From assembly GCA_023426125.1 (NCBI GenBank), contig JAFABI010000090.1, positions 62,001-126,000 of the forward strand: a stretch of DNA of 64,000 nucleotides. The letters are read 5' to 3'. Below, one piece after another: positions 27,503 through 37,203 of this stretch. Position numbers and translations under genes: made by a program. The notes beneath the pieces are model-generated. The model made no database searches, was not told the origin of the DNA, and was given only the letters and a program-made list of their open reading frames with translations. This stretch comes from Bacillota bacterium (GTDB lineage Bacteria > Bacillota > Clostridia > Acetivibrionales > DTU013). Positions within the stretch are counted from its first letter, which is position 1; each line of letters opens with the position of its first letter.

Positions 27503-30115
27503 CTATTTTCCGTTTTCATCAAAATAGCAGACGATTTTCTGGGCCACGATATCGGCCAGCAGCATCAGGCCCTTTCCCCGCACATCGTAGATCCTCATGA
27601 CTTTTTCATATTGCGCCTTTTCAGGGAAATACTCCGTAAACAAATTTGTAAAGCCCGACATGCGGTCTTTATTGTATACGGTGTTTTTCCTGTCGGGGAA
27701 AAGCGCGGCATAGAAGATGTCCGTTTCCACAAGATCCTGGAAGAAGTGCGTTCCAAAAGACAGCTCCGGCATGAGGCCGGCATCCGAAAACGCAATCTCC
27801 ACAAGCACGGCCATGTTGTTAATGTCGGAGAATTTCACCGGCACTCCAAGGGAGGGAGTGCTGGTACCCCATCTTCCCGGACCCGTCAGCATTACCGAGA
27901 GGTTTTCCCTGCTGCTCCATTCCTTGTTGAGCTTCCCCACAAGATTCGCAATTTCATATTTTTGCGTCATGTCCAGCCGGATATATTCCTCCGGCGCAAT
28001 ATGGATGACCATGTCAATGGGCTGCGAAATATTGCCTCCCATAAAATTCCCCTTTGACTGGAAAATAATGCTTTTGCCGCTTATGCGCCCGGGGATGGCC
28101 ACCTGCTTTTTCACTCCCTTTACCTGCAGAGGCCTGCACTGCACCACGTTTATGTTGGGGGCGTCGCCATTGAAGTTGACGGTGAACTCGAGGTCCACCG
28201 GATATTCGTAGGCAGCCTCCAGAGTTTTCAGCATTTTGTGGAATAATGCAGCAAAAGGCGTTTCGGACAAAAGGGCGTCAAAGGTGAGGATCCATGGATC
28301 ATAACCTTTCAGGCCGAGTCTTTGTACTGCGTCCATTGCCGTATAATCCCTTGCGCCGATCAGCTTCATGATGGCATCCTTGTTTTCATAGAGCAGGCTG
28401 CTGACGGAAACCGTTTCCCATTTGTTTTCGCCGATATTAAGCACGTCTGCGTCATGCTGTGAGTATTTCCTTACATCCTCTACACCTGCCTGAGGCCGCA
28501 GAAGAGGTGCATCCAGCGCTACGATCCTGGGATAGTCGCCTTCTACCCGGTCTACCGCCCTGGTGCCCAGGCCGTAAACCAGGCGCAGCATTCCCGCTGT
28601 CGGGTCCATGTTGCTGTTCCAGACATAGGTATTGTAAGAAACTCCTACGCCGGCAAGATCAGGGAAGAAATAACCGTTGTGATAGGCGCCTGAAACACGC
28701 TGCACCAGGATGGCCATTTGCTCGTCCTTCAGGTCCAGGCCCCGCTGGAGCCGGTAAAACAGGGCGTCCTCATTCATGGTGCTGGCGTATACCCTTTTAA
28801 TGGCGTCTTTAAACTGCCTGTATCTTTCTGCCGGAGCCCCCTGGTTTACACAAAAAACACTTTCGTATTTTCCCGCAAAAGCATTTCCAAACGCATCTTC
28901 CAGGAGACTGCTGGAGCGTATGATCAGGGGAGACTGTCCGAAATATTCCAGCACCTGCTGGAACCTTTCCCGGATGGGCGCGGGAAAGCTTCCGTTGAGG
29001 AACTTATCCTTAAGCTCCGAAGCCGCCTCAAAATAGCCCGTCTTGCTCCGCTGTTCCATGCGCAGCTTCCACCAGCCGTTTTCCACGATATAGGAATAAA
29101 AGACGTCGGAGCCTATGTAGAAAGAATCATGAGGCTCAAGACAGCCCTCCCATCCGGCTTCGCGGTCGCTTAACAAAATGGCTCTGGACAGGAGCATTCC
29201 CACCGCCTTGCCTCCGATAAAGCCGGAGCCTATGAGCCTTGTTTTTATATCGAGAAGATCCTTCAAAGTAAAGTATTTGCCTGCAAGGGTGAGGATTCTT
29301 TCGTCCCTTCCGATGATCAGCCTGCACAGCCGCTCAAAGATCATATCCTGCGCTTCCTGGGCAATGGGATCTCCCTCCCGCGCTTTGCGGAAAAGGTCGG
29401 AGGCATTCAAAAAAAGCCTGTCCCAGTAGTCCAGATTCCGTTTTTCACTCTCGTGCAGCATGATGGGCGCCAGGGCAAGGAGCTTTGCGATGTCCATGCT
29501 GCTGGTGACGGGTGAAAGGTCGTCCTCACCCATCAGATGGGGAAGGAACATTGTTGATGAATAGCGGTTCCACACTTTCAGGGGATGGACGTAAAACCTC
29601 CCGTCATTATTGTATATGTCGATAAGAAGCTGGGTGGTTTCCCTTATGCGTGCCACAGTGGCAAAGGAATGGTTGTTGCGGAGGATGCAGAAATAGGCGA
29701 TGGTATCCAGTTCGAACAAATAGGGACAGGTAATCACGAAAAAATTGCCGATCATCAAATCCGACGCCCACACCGGAAGGAGATCGGACAGGCAGTCGAA
29801 AACATAATAGGCTTCTCTGCCCTCACGGGTGATAATATCGTAAACCTGGACGGAGAAGGCTTCGAAGCCGCCTGCCGAATCCAGCTCGTAAACGGTGATG
29901 CCGTAATAATTGTCAATCACCGGCTTGTGTTCTCCAAACCGCATATAGATGACTTTCCGGTTCTCTGCCAGGGATTTCCGTACAAAGGGCTTTGTAAATT
30001 TGCAGTATTCTTCGATGGTTTCCACCTGCCAGAGTACATTGTCGCCAAGCCTCAAGGAATCGATGACCCTGTCCAGCTCCGCCAGTCCGGTACTTGCTCG
30101 TATGAGTGACTGCAT
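27503..30115 (-). CDS. PEP/pyruvate-binding ATP-grasp protein with degenerate KaiC/RecA-like N-terminal domain
   Basis: The central part carries the PPDK/PEP-synthase ATP-grasp signature (GGKAVGM; LIIRSSSLLEDAFGN; FAGKYESVFCVNQG; VQRV). The 240-residue N-terminus begins like a KaiC ATPase (TGLAELDRVIDSLRLGDNVLW) but the Walker A loop is replaced by VETIEEY, so it probably does not bind ATP in the usual way. I find neither the phosphohistidine swivel motif nor the PEP-binding barrel of true PEP synthase; the C-terminus (GPGRWGTSTP) is a different domain. At 870 residues it is likely a cytosolic phosphotransferase or sensor of unknown substrate. RBS AGGAG 9 bases before ATG; stands alone. Confidence 0.8.
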   Translation of the reverse strand: MQSLIRASTGLAELDRVIDSLRLGDNVLWQVETIEEYCKFTKPFVRKSLAENRKVIYMRFGEHKPVIDNYYGITVYELDSAGGFEAFSVQVYDIITREGREAYYVFDCLSDLLPVWASDLMIGNFFVITCPYLFELDTIAYFCILRNNHSFATVARIRETTQLLIDIYNNDGRFYVHPLKVWNRYSSTMFLPHLMGEDDLSPVTSSMDIAKLLALAPIMLHESEKRNLDYWDRLFLNASDLFRKAREGDPIAQEAQDMIFERLCRLIIGRDERILTLAGKYFTLKDLLDIKTRLIGSGFIGGKAVGMLLSRAILLSDREAGWEGCLEPHDSFYIGSDVFYSYIVENGWWKLRMEQRSKTGYFEAASELKDKFLNGSFPAPIRERFQQVLEYFGQSPLIIRSSSLLEDAFGNAFAGKYESVFCVNQGAPAERYRQFKDAIKRVYASTMNEDALFYRLQRGLDLKDEQMAILVQRVSGAYHNGYFFPDLAGVGVSYNTYVWNSNMDPTAGMLRLVYGLGTRAVDRVEGDYPRIVALDAPLLRPQAGVEDVRKYSQHDADVLNIGENKWETVSVSSLLYENKDAIMKLIGARDYTAMDAVQRLGLKGYDPWILTFDALLSETPFAALFHKMLKTLEAAYEYPVDLEFTVNFNGDAPNINVVQCRPLQVKGVKKQVAIPGRISGKSIIFQSKGNFMGGNISQPIDMVIHIAPEEYIRLDMTQKYEIANLVGKLNKEWSSRENLSVMLTGPGRWGTSTPSLGVPVKFSDINNMAVLVEIAFSDAGLMPELSFGTHFFQDLVETDIFYAALFPDRKNTVYNKDRMSGFTNLFTEYFPEKAQYEKVMRIYDVRGKGLMLLADIVAQKIVCYFDENGK

Positions 30116-30351
30116 AACATTATTCTCCTGTTTTCATATATAATCAACGCATGTGCCTTTTCGATATTGATTGTATTATAAAAAGAGCTGCAAGGAAAGG
30201 GGATTTAAAAAATCGTTTGTTTGTTCTCAATCCCATAAATCATCACTCATATAAATAATCATCACCCCCCTTACCGATAAAATCGTCACCTGGAAAAAAA
30301 ATAATACCTGCCGTTTTCCAGAGAATCATAACACAACAAAATTATAAACCC

Positions 30352-30380
30352 TTAACAAACCGGCATTCGATGATTTATAC
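30352..30380 (+). promoter_or_regulatory. Promoter for the second importer operon
   Basis: TTAACA (30352-30357), 17-base spacer, TTATAC (30375-30380). No AATATT box here, so control differs from the first importer and is probably by the AraC-type protein at 34649-36925. The remainder of this 294-bp gap holds nothing I could name. Confidence 0.5.
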
Positions 30381-30409
30381 TGATTTTACAAGAGGGAGTG
30401 ATACAAAAA

Positions 30410-31378
30410 ATGGCAACAACCGAAACGGCAAAAAGTAAACCGATGCAAATAAAAAGGAATATACCCGTCGCATTAATGTCCGTTGCAGGTGATGTTCAAA
30501 AACGCTGGCAGCTCTATCTCATGCTTGCTTTGCCTGTAACTTTTATCATTGTTTTCAACTATGTACCTTTATATGGCATAACCCTGGCCTTTAAAGATTT
30601 TACCATGAGAGACGGCTTGTTTGGAGGAACCTGGGTGGGCCTGAAGTATTTCAGGCAGTTCTTTGAATCGCCGATGCTGAAAATCCTTCTGACCAATACG
30701 CTGGTGATAAGCTTTTACAGTTTGCTTGTCACATTTCCCATACCGATTGTATTCTCCGTTGCTTTAAATGAAGTAAAAGGAAAAATGTTCAAAAAGACCT
30801 TGCAAACAGTTACCTACGCACCGTATTTCATATCAACGGTGGTTATGGTAGGAATGATTTTACAAATATTTCACTTAAGGATCGGCATGGTGAATAACCT
30901 GTTTGATATTATAGGACTTCCGCGCATAGACTTTATGGGGACGGCCGGCTATTTCCGCCACATCTATGTATGGACAGGCTTGTGGCAGACCATGGGCTTT
31001 TCTGCAATTATCTATATAGCGGCTCTTGGGGCGGTTGACCCAAGTCTTGTAGAGGCTTCGGTCATCGACGGAGCCTCAAGGGTGCAAAAGATCCGCCACA
31101 TCGACATCCCGGCCATTATGCCGACGGTGGTTATCCAGCTTATATTTGCCATTGGCGGCATCATGAGCCTTGGGTTTGATAAAATATGGCTTATGCAGAA
31201 TCCCGTGAATCAGCCCCTCGCCGAAGTGATTTCAACCTTCGTTTATAAGAGAGGTATTGAGCAAATGCAATATTCCTATGCGACTGCGGTGGGATTGTTC
31301 AATGCCGTTGTAAATCTGGCGCTGTTGGTGGCCGCCAATCTGGGCGCCCGCAAGCTGGGGGAAACAAGCTTATGGTAG
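30410..31378 (+). CDS. CUT1 sugar ABC importer permease, LplB type (second system)
   Basis: The 322-residue permease has about six membrane helices, a VEASVIDGASRVQKI docking loop in the EAA position and the FNYVPLYGITLAFKDF entry typical of LplB-type proteins. I start it at the ATG at 30410 (MATTETAK), 11 bases after GAGGGAG; a GTG at 30398 overlaps that site. First gene of a second permease-permease-lipoprotein set, again without its own ATPase gene. Confidence 0.9.
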   Translation: MATTETAKSKPMQIKRNIPVALMSVAGDVQKRWQLYLMLALPVTFIIVFNYVPLYGITLAFKDFTMRDGLFGGTWVGLKYFRQFFESPMLKILLTNTLVISFYSLLVTFPIPIVFSVALNEVKGKMFKKTLQTVTYAPYFISTVVMVGMILQIFHLRIGMVNNLFDIIGLPRIDFMGTAGYFRHIYVWTGLWQTMGFSAIIYIAALGAVDPSLVEASVIDGASRVQKIRHIDIPAIMPTVVIQLIFAIGGIMSLGFDKIWLMQNPVNQPLAEVISTFVYKRGIEQMQYSYATAVGLFNAVVNLALLVAANLGARKLGETSLW

Positions 31379-31395
31379 GGGAGAGGGGAAAGAGG

Positions 31396-32310
31396 ATGAG
31401 CTTCATAAGGAAAAGAAATAAAAGCATAAAAATGTTTGACAGCATCCCGGACAGAATATTAATGGCAATCATCTACGCTGTTTTGATTGTGATACTGCTT
31501 GTCATTCTGCTTCCGTTGATCTTTATCGTGACAAGTTCCTTCAGTTCTACGCAAGCTGTGACATCGGGAAGGGTATATTTCTGGCCGGTAGAATTTTCAA
31601 CAGAGGGGTATCAGGTTATTTTGCAGTCGCCTTATATCCTTAAGAGCTTTCTGATGAGCATTTTTTACACCGCCGCGGGAACCTTCGTGAGTGTGGTCCT
31701 CACTCTTCTGGCTGCCTATCCTTTGACCCGCAAGGATTTAAAGATAAGGGGCTTCGTCATGATTTTGTTTACCGTTACGATGTTTATAAACGGCGGCATG
31801 ATCCCGACCTATCTTCTGGTGAAAAGTCTGGACCTCATCGATAAAGTGTGGGCAATCATCCTTCCTGGCGCGCTCAGCGTCTGGAACATTATCATCACCA
31901 GAACATACATGCAGAGCACGATTCCCGGTGAGATATTTGAAAGCGCATCCATCGACGGGTGTTCGGACTGGCGTTTTTTCAGGAGCATGGTAATCCCTCT
32001 CAGCACGCCCATTATAGCGGTTATTGTGCTTCTGTATGCCATAGCAAAATGGAACTCCTTCTTTGATGCCATGATCTACCTGAACAACCGGGATTTGTAT
32101 CCATTGCAGCTTGTGCTCCGTTCCCTGCTGGTCCAGGGGAACAGCGGAAGCTTTGATTTAAGCCTGAGCGCCCAGATGAACAAGGCGGCCTTAAAGACGC
32201 TGCTTCAATATGCTTTAATCGTCGTATCCACTGCTCCGATTTTAATGATCTATCCCTTTGTACAAAGATATTTCATCAAAGGGATTATGGTCGGTTCCCT
32301 GAAGGGCTAA
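31396..32310 (+). CDS. CUT1 sugar ABC importer permease, YtcP/LplC type (second system)
   Basis: The docking loop is FESASIDGCSDWRFFRSMV and the C-terminus FVQRYFIKGIMVGSLKG, both typical of the second CUT1 permease. The ATG at 31396 is preferred because GAGGGG lies 7 bases ahead; a start at 31372 would overlap the upstream stop codon by seven bases and has a weaker site. Pairs with the upstream permease. Its lipoprotein follows only after a 437-bp gap holding a repeat. Confidence 0.88.
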   Translation: MSFIRKRNKSIKMFDSIPDRILMAIIYAVLIVILLVILLPLIFIVTSSFSSTQAVTSGRVYFWPVEFSTEGYQVILQSPYILKSFLMSIFYTAAGTFVSVVLTLLAAYPLTRKDLKIRGFVMILFTVTMFINGGMIPTYLLVKSLDLIDKVWAIILPGALSVWNIIITRTYMQSTIPGEIFESASIDGCSDWRFFRSMVIPLSTPIIAVIVLLYAIAKWNSFFDAMIYLNNRDLYPLQLVLRSLLVQGNSGSFDLSLSAQMNKAALKTLLQYALIVVSTAPILMIYPFVQRYFIKGIMVGSLKG

Positions 32311-32535
32311 GGGCGGCCCGAAGCCGGTTTTAGATAGATATCATCTATAAAAATCAAGGAATGGAACGGAGGTGGTGCCGTAACTTTTTTAGGTTGGATG
32401 GGCTTACGCGCGGAGGCTCGTTCCGGAAGCTTGCTGTTCTATCTGGTAGCTAACTTACATGGAGCTGTACCTGGCAAAAGGAGCACATATGCCAATATCA
32501 ACATCCTATTGCCGCTTTTGCCGAAAAGCACGTGT

Positions 32536-32630
32536 GTCATTGCGAGGAGCTTGCGACGAAGCAATCTACGTTTTAGCCAGGATTGCGTCGCTGAGATTAC
32601 CACGCTCCACGTTGTTACGCTCGCAATGAC
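32536..32630. repeat. GTCATTGCGAG interspersed repeat, copy B
   Basis: GTCATTGCGAGGAGCTTGCG at the left and GTTACGCTCGCAATGAC at the right form terminal inverted repeats around TTTTAGCCAGGATT and CTGAGATTACC. It occupies the gap between the second permease and the lipoprotein. About 55 bases to its right (ATCCGGTAGCGGATATACGT) are similar to the right flank of copy D, so a longer unit may have spread. Confidence 0.8.
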
Positions 32631-32747
32631 AGATGAGTTGATGTCAAACGTATCCGGTAGCGGATATACGTAGATCTGTACTAAGGAATCAGTATTGGAG
32701 AGGCAGGGAATGGAAAAACCCTGAAAAATCAAGGAGGGAAATAAAAG

Positions 32748-34448
32748 ATGAAAAGGAAACTAGCCGTAATGCTTGCAGGCAGCATGCTTGCAGCAATCAT
32801 TCTTTCATCCTGTACGGGCAAGCAGGAAGTACAGCAATCCCAGACACCCGCAGCGACCTCAGGAACACAGGCAAGCGCAGTTCCCACTGAAAAGGGGGAA
32901 CCGGTAACCCTGACAATTACCACATCCGTCAGCGACCAGATACCGCTGGATGAAAGCAACAATGCCATCAAATACATACAGGATCACACCAACACAAAGC
33001 TTAAGTTCAACGTTCTTCCTTCAACAGACCCCGATGCAAAATTTAATCTTCTCCTTGCCAGCGGGGACTATGGCGATGTTGTGGCAAAAGAGGTCCAGCG
33101 CGCACAGGTGATGCAGCTGGGGATGGTGGACAAAATTTTCATCCCTTTGAATAACTACATCAAAAACAATTCTGTCTATTTAAAGAAATTGATGGTTGAA
33201 AATCCTCAATATGAGCAGCTGGCCTATGCAAAGGACGGCAATATCTACGGCTTTATAAAAATTGACGAGGCGTATCATACGCAGGCCTATCCGAAGCTCT
33301 GGATCAACCAGAACTGGCTGAAAACGCTTAATATCAGTGAGCCCCAGACAACAGAAGAATTCTACAATATGCTTGTCGCTTTCAGGGATAAGGATCCCAA
33401 CGGCAACAACAAAAAGGACGAGGTTCCTCTTACGGGAAGTATCGACTGGAGCTGTCCGACGGCAAGCTATTTGATGAATTCCTTCATTCCCTTTGACCTT
33501 CAGGGAGTGGAGGCAGGGGCTGCGTCCATGTCCTATGCCAAAGACGGCAAAGTAATTTTCTCTGCGGATAAGGAAGCCTTCAGGGAAGGGCTGCGCTATG
33601 TTAAGAAGCTGGTGGATGAAAAGCTTCTGGACGTAGCAAGCTTTACACAAAAATCAGACCAGATGCAGCAGGTAGTCCGTCAGGAGCCTTCGCCTGTCGG
33701 GGCGTATACGGCAGACCACTTTGCCATGGGGATCGACCTGAACAACAAGGAGATGGACAAAGCCATTGTGGCCCTTCCTCCCGTTGCAGGACCGGAGGGT
33801 GTCAGGCTGCAGCCGAAAATCGATTTCAGGGATCGTACGGGTAACTTTACATTCTTTGTTACCGATAAGTGCAAGAACCCTGAGGCGGCATTTATGCTTG
33901 GCGACTTTATGCTGGATAAGGAATGTGAAATGACCCGCCGCCACGGACCCGAGGGTTCCGGCTGGGGCAAGCTGGAAAAGCCGCTGCCGTCGGCTTTAGG
34001 CCTCGAAGCTCTCTACTGGATCAATTCCGATTACGGCGCGGCAGGCGGAGCCAAGGAGAAGGATACGCTCTGGATCCCTCCCTTTGACGACTCCTATGCG
34101 TCAAGGCAGCTTTCCGACCCTGTCCCGGAGGATTTATACATTCCGGAGAGTTATGAAGCGAGATTGACCATAGAGACACAAAAGGTAATCAAGTATTTTT
34201 ATCCCGAATACCTGCCGAAAAATATAGAGATTTACATGGAAAACCAGGATGAGATCTCCTATTTTACGGAAATACGGTTAAATCTTCAGAACTTTGTAAG
34301 AACCAGCATAGCGCAATTTGCCACTGGGGAAAAGAGTCTTGACAAGGATTGGGATTCCTATACAAACCAGCTTAAACAGTATCAGCTTGAAGAATATCTT
34401 ACAATTTACCAGAAATATTTCGATCAATTTAAAAAGCTGGGCGAATAA
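32748..34448 (+). CDS. Extracellular sugar-binding lipoprotein of the second importer
   Basis: The signal ends ILSSC, giving lipidated Cys at residue 22, then a Gln/Thr/Ala-rich linker and a large family-1 solute-binding domain; 566 residues, typical of LplA-type oligosaccharide binders. RBS AAGGAGGGA about 9 bases before ATG. It completes the second importer; divergent in sequence from the lipoprotein at 21160, so a different ligand is expected. Read in the same direction as its permeases, but a repeat of family 1 lies in the gap before it. Confidence 0.92.
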   Translation: MKRKLAVMLAGSMLAAIILSSCTGKQEVQQSQTPAATSGTQASAVPTEKGEPVTLTITTSVSDQIPLDESNNAIKYIQDHTNTKLKFNVLPSTDPDAKFNLLLASGDYGDVVAKEVQRAQVMQLGMVDKIFIPLNNYIKNNSVYLKKLMVENPQYEQLAYAKDGNIYGFIKIDEAYHTQAYPKLWINQNWLKTLNISEPQTTEEFYNMLVAFRDKDPNGNNKKDEVPLTGSIDWSCPTASYLMNSFIPFDLQGVEAGAASMSYAKDGKVIFSADKEAFREGLRYVKKLVDEKLLDVASFTQKSDQMQQVVRQEPSPVGAYTADHFAMGIDLNNKEMDKAIVALPPVAGPEGVRLQPKIDFRDRTGNFTFFVTDKCKNPEAAFMLGDFMLDKECEMTRRHGPEGSGWGKLEKPLPSALGLEALYWINSDYGAAGGAKEKDTLWIPPFDDSYASRQLSDPVPEDLYIPESYEARLTIETQKVIKYFYPEYLPKNIEIYMENQDEISYFTEIRLNLQNFVRTSIAQFATGEKSLDKDWDSYTNQLKQYQLEEYLTIYQKYFDQFKKLGE

Positions 34449-34470
34449 AAGGATACCGGCCGTCAAACGA

Positions 34471-34592
34471 AGGGGCTGTCTCAAAATAAACGGACGCGCA
34501 ATGCGCATCCCTGCACATTGAGGTTACCAAGCACGTAACAACACAATTTGCAGGGAGTGCCCAATGGGCACTCCGCTTTTGAGACAGTCCCT
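34471..34592. repeat. Composite inverted repeat after the second importer
   Basis: AGGGGCTGTCTCAAAA (34471-34486) pairs with TTTTGAGACAGTCCCT (34577-34592). Between them are CGGACGCGCAATGCGCATCC, similar to the right end of the family-2 element at 45111-45211, and AGTGCCC-AAT-GGGCACT, a perfect hairpin. It looks like a terminator of the 22886 type whose loop has taken up a repeat. Confidence 0.7.
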
Positions 34593-34648
34593 TCAGTATT
34601 CTTCCTGCTCTGTCATGCCATAGGCGATAGACTGAAGCCCGGCGGACT

Positions 34649-36925
34649 TCAAGCTTTCCTGGAGTGGGAGCGGTATTCGTTGGGATTCATTCCCATGGTC
34701 CTTTTAAACGCGTTGCGCATGACATGTACGGAATTATAGCCCGTTTTTGCAGCAATAACCTCCAGCGTCCCGCCCTCTTCAAGCAGGCGGCAGACATGGC
34801 CTATGCGTATTTTTTCCAGCCGGGAGGAAAAATTCATGCCGTCTGCCCGTTTGAACAGGATGGACAAATAGGCGCCTGTAAAATTAAACTTTTCCGCAAC
34901 CATGCCCAGGCTCAGATTGGGGTTCATATAGTTTTCGTCCATGTATTTATTGATGTTGGCTATGGTGTGGGAACTCTTCATTTGCTTGCTTTTCTGTACA
35001 AGGTCACAGGCCCGGTCATAACAGGACGTAAGCCTTTGAAACTGCTCCAGAAAGCCTTTGAGCCTGTGAAGGTCAAAGATTTCCTTCTGCAGGGAATCCG
35101 TATCGATTTCATCGTCGTCAATGCTTTGCAAAGCCTTTATCAGCGTACATTCAAGCTCATGCAGCAGATACCGGGTCATGATGGGACTAAGGCCCCTGCT
35201 GATGATGTTCTTTTTATAAACCCGGCGCAGCTGCTCCGATACAAGCTCCTTGTCTCCGAGGCGCACTGCGTTGATCAGCCGTTCCTCCATGCTTGTGGGG
35301 TAAAAATATTCGTTCGCCTTGTATTCCTCATTATAAAACCATACGGGCTTTCCGGCGTAAAACGGACGGTGGTTGAAGGCTTCCAGCGCTTCGTCATAGG
35401 ACTTTGAAAGCTTTAAATAATCGGTACAGGAGGAGCCTACAAAGAAGATGACCGGTACTTTAAGCCTGGAGGCGATGGACTGGGAAAGGGCTGTCAAAAC
35501 CTCCCCCAGGTCTCCCTCGAAGGAGCTTTTGCTGACGACGAATGCGCTTTTGGCGGAATCGATATCATAATAATACTCTTCATTATGGAAAACAGAGATG
35601 AGCTCCGCCTTGACAAGCTCCTTTATGGCGACGAATTCGTCGACTTCCACCAGCTCCAGCTGCTCGTCGGGGATGTCGATGAAAAATATCACCGAGGCAA
35701 ATTCACCGGTAAGAGGCGCCATTTCAAGATTTTCCAGGGAGCCCCGCAGGGTTTCCTCCGTTTCATTGGGCTTGAAGGAGCCCTTGAGAAGCCTTTCCAC
35801 AAGGAACATTTTCATGTGGGGCCGCTGGAGGTCGATGCGCAGCTTTAAGGTTTTGTTGCTGTCAATGAGCCGGGAGACGGATTTGGAAATATAGCTCATG
35901 TGCATGAACTTAAAGCTTTCGGATTTGTTATTGCCGCTTATCAGAATGAGGGTGTCGCTCAGCGGCTTTCCATTGATATAGGCCATCACGAGCAAAAAGA
36001 TGACCCCTACGGCAATGGCAATCCCCATGATATATAAAAGCTCCGCCCGCACGCCTTCAAGCTGCGTCGAAACGTAGCTTTGGGGGATAACGCTTGTATA
36101 GGCCATGTTGTTGTATTGGGACTTAACCTGCATGACAAGCATTTTTTCTCCCTGGACATCGGTATTAAGAAACTGCTTTCCCTGTAAATTCAGGCTTATT
36201 TCTTTGAGTGCGCCATTGTCGTACTTGCTGGTATTCAGCAGGATTTCCCCATAGGCGTCGGTAATATAGATAAAACTGCCCTCAACCCTGCTTTCGGAAA
36301 GCACATCCAGAATATTCGAAACTTTAATGGGAACAAAAAATGTACCTGCGGGAGTGGATGCGATGGGAAAGGTCTGCAAATACAGCAGGTAATCGTCAAA
36401 ATATGCGCCTATTCTAATGTTTGTGCTGGGCAGAAGGGTTTTGTTATAAACCTTCTCGCCGAATAGAGCTTCGTATTCCCTCTCGCTCATTTTATCCGCA
36501 TATTCGAAATATCTGCCGAAAAAGGACTCTTCGTCCAAAAAACTATATTTCTGGCTGATCAGGACGCCGGGACTTTTGAGATAGACAAAATACTCGTCGG
36601 AAATGCCGTTATATCTGTTCTCCGTCATAAAGGTTTTGGCATTCAGTATTCTTGTTATGATGGTGGAATCCTGCCTGGGACTTGTTCGATAGGAAAGGAA
36701 ACGAAGGGTATTATTTTCGTTGATCTTGGAAAAAACGTTGTCCAGCTCTTCGAAATGCTTATCCATGATGGTAACATACTGGTTCAGAGTATGCAATCTG
36801 GATTCGCTTACGCTCTGTACAAGGATTTTCATAAGATGGTTTTGTATATTGACGTTCATGACGATTGGAATAAGAAATACAAGAAGATAAGAAAGCAAAA
36901 ACCCTGTATATATTTTTTTGTTCAA
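34649..36925 (-). CDS. Membrane-anchored AraC-family regulator
   Basis: The 758-residue protein has a membrane segment at about residues 8-27, an extracellular sensor region of about 265 residues, a second membrane segment at about 296-318, a long cytoplasmic linker and two AraC helix-turn-helix motifs in the last 100 residues (LSLGMVAEKFNFTGAYLSIL; LEVIAAKTGYNSVHVMRNAF). It therefore joins sensing and DNA binding in one chain with no kinase or receiver. TTG start at 36925 behind AGGAGGT. It converges on the second importer, which it probably controls in response to external sugar or the loaded binding protein. Confidence 0.9.
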   Translation of the reverse strand: MNKKIYTGFLLSYLLVFLIPIVMNVNIQNHLMKILVQSVSESRLHTLNQYVTIMDKHFEELDNVFSKINENNTLRFLSYRTSPRQDSTIITRILNAKTFMTENRYNGISDEYFVYLKSPGVLISQKYSFLDEESFFGRYFEYADKMSEREYEALFGEKVYNKTLLPSTNIRIGAYFDDYLLYLQTFPIASTPAGTFFVPIKVSNILDVLSESRVEGSFIYITDAYGEILLNTSKYDNGALKEISLNLQGKQFLNTDVQGEKMLVMQVKSQYNNMAYTSVIPQSYVSTQLEGVRAELLYIMGIAIAVGVIFLLVMAYINGKPLSDTLILISGNNKSESFKFMHMSYISKSVSRLIDSNKTLKLRIDLQRPHMKMFLVERLLKGSFKPNETEETLRGSLENLEMAPLTGEFASVIFFIDIPDEQLELVEVDEFVAIKELVKAELISVFHNEEYYYDIDSAKSAFVVSKSSFEGDLGEVLTALSQSIASRLKVPVIFFVGSSCTDYLKLSKSYDEALEAFNHRPFYAGKPVWFYNEEYKANEYFYPTSMEERLINAVRLGDKELVSEQLRRVYKKNIISRGLSPIMTRYLLHELECTLIKALQSIDDDEIDTDSLQKEIFDLHRLKGFLEQFQRLTSCYDRACDLVQKSKQMKSSHTIANINKYMDENYMNPNLSLGMVAEKFNFTGAYLSILFKRADGMNFSSRLEKIRIGHVCRLLEEGGTLEVIAAKTGYNSVHVMRNAFKRTMGMNPNEYRSHSRKA

Positions 36926-37039
36926 CTTGAGTCTGACCTCCTATTCTTTTGTCCGGGGATAATACCATTATACACGATTTACAAGAAATTTTCACCCTTT
37001 TTATGCAATTTCTTCAATTCGCAATATGAAATTTATCCT

Positions 37040-37203
37040 GTCATTCCGAGTAGCAAAGCGACGTGGGGCTGGTCGTAAGCAGAGCTTACTGCTCCCCCAT
37101 GCAACCTGGCTGGTCGCAGGCTTTGGCCTGCTGCTCGCCCATGCGGCCCGGGAATCTCGCTTTTAAGGTTTGCAGAGATTGCTGTAAGCGACCCTCGCAA
37201 TGA
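37040..37203. repeat. GTCATT-ended interspersed repeat, copy C, with two hairpin modules
   Basis: Left end GTCATTCCGAGTAGCAAAGC, right end CCTCGCAATGA. Inside are two copies in tandem of the module seen in copy A: 37064-37101 (stem GTAAGC-AGA-GCTTAC) and 37107-37143 (stem GCAGGC-TTTG-GCCTGC). Lies 470 bases upstream of the RAYT-type transposase gene. Confidence 0.8.

Noticed and set aside
32398..32673. 91-codon frame between the second permease and its lipoprotein
   Set aside because: It mostly translates repeat copy B and its flank; no ribosome site or family likeness.
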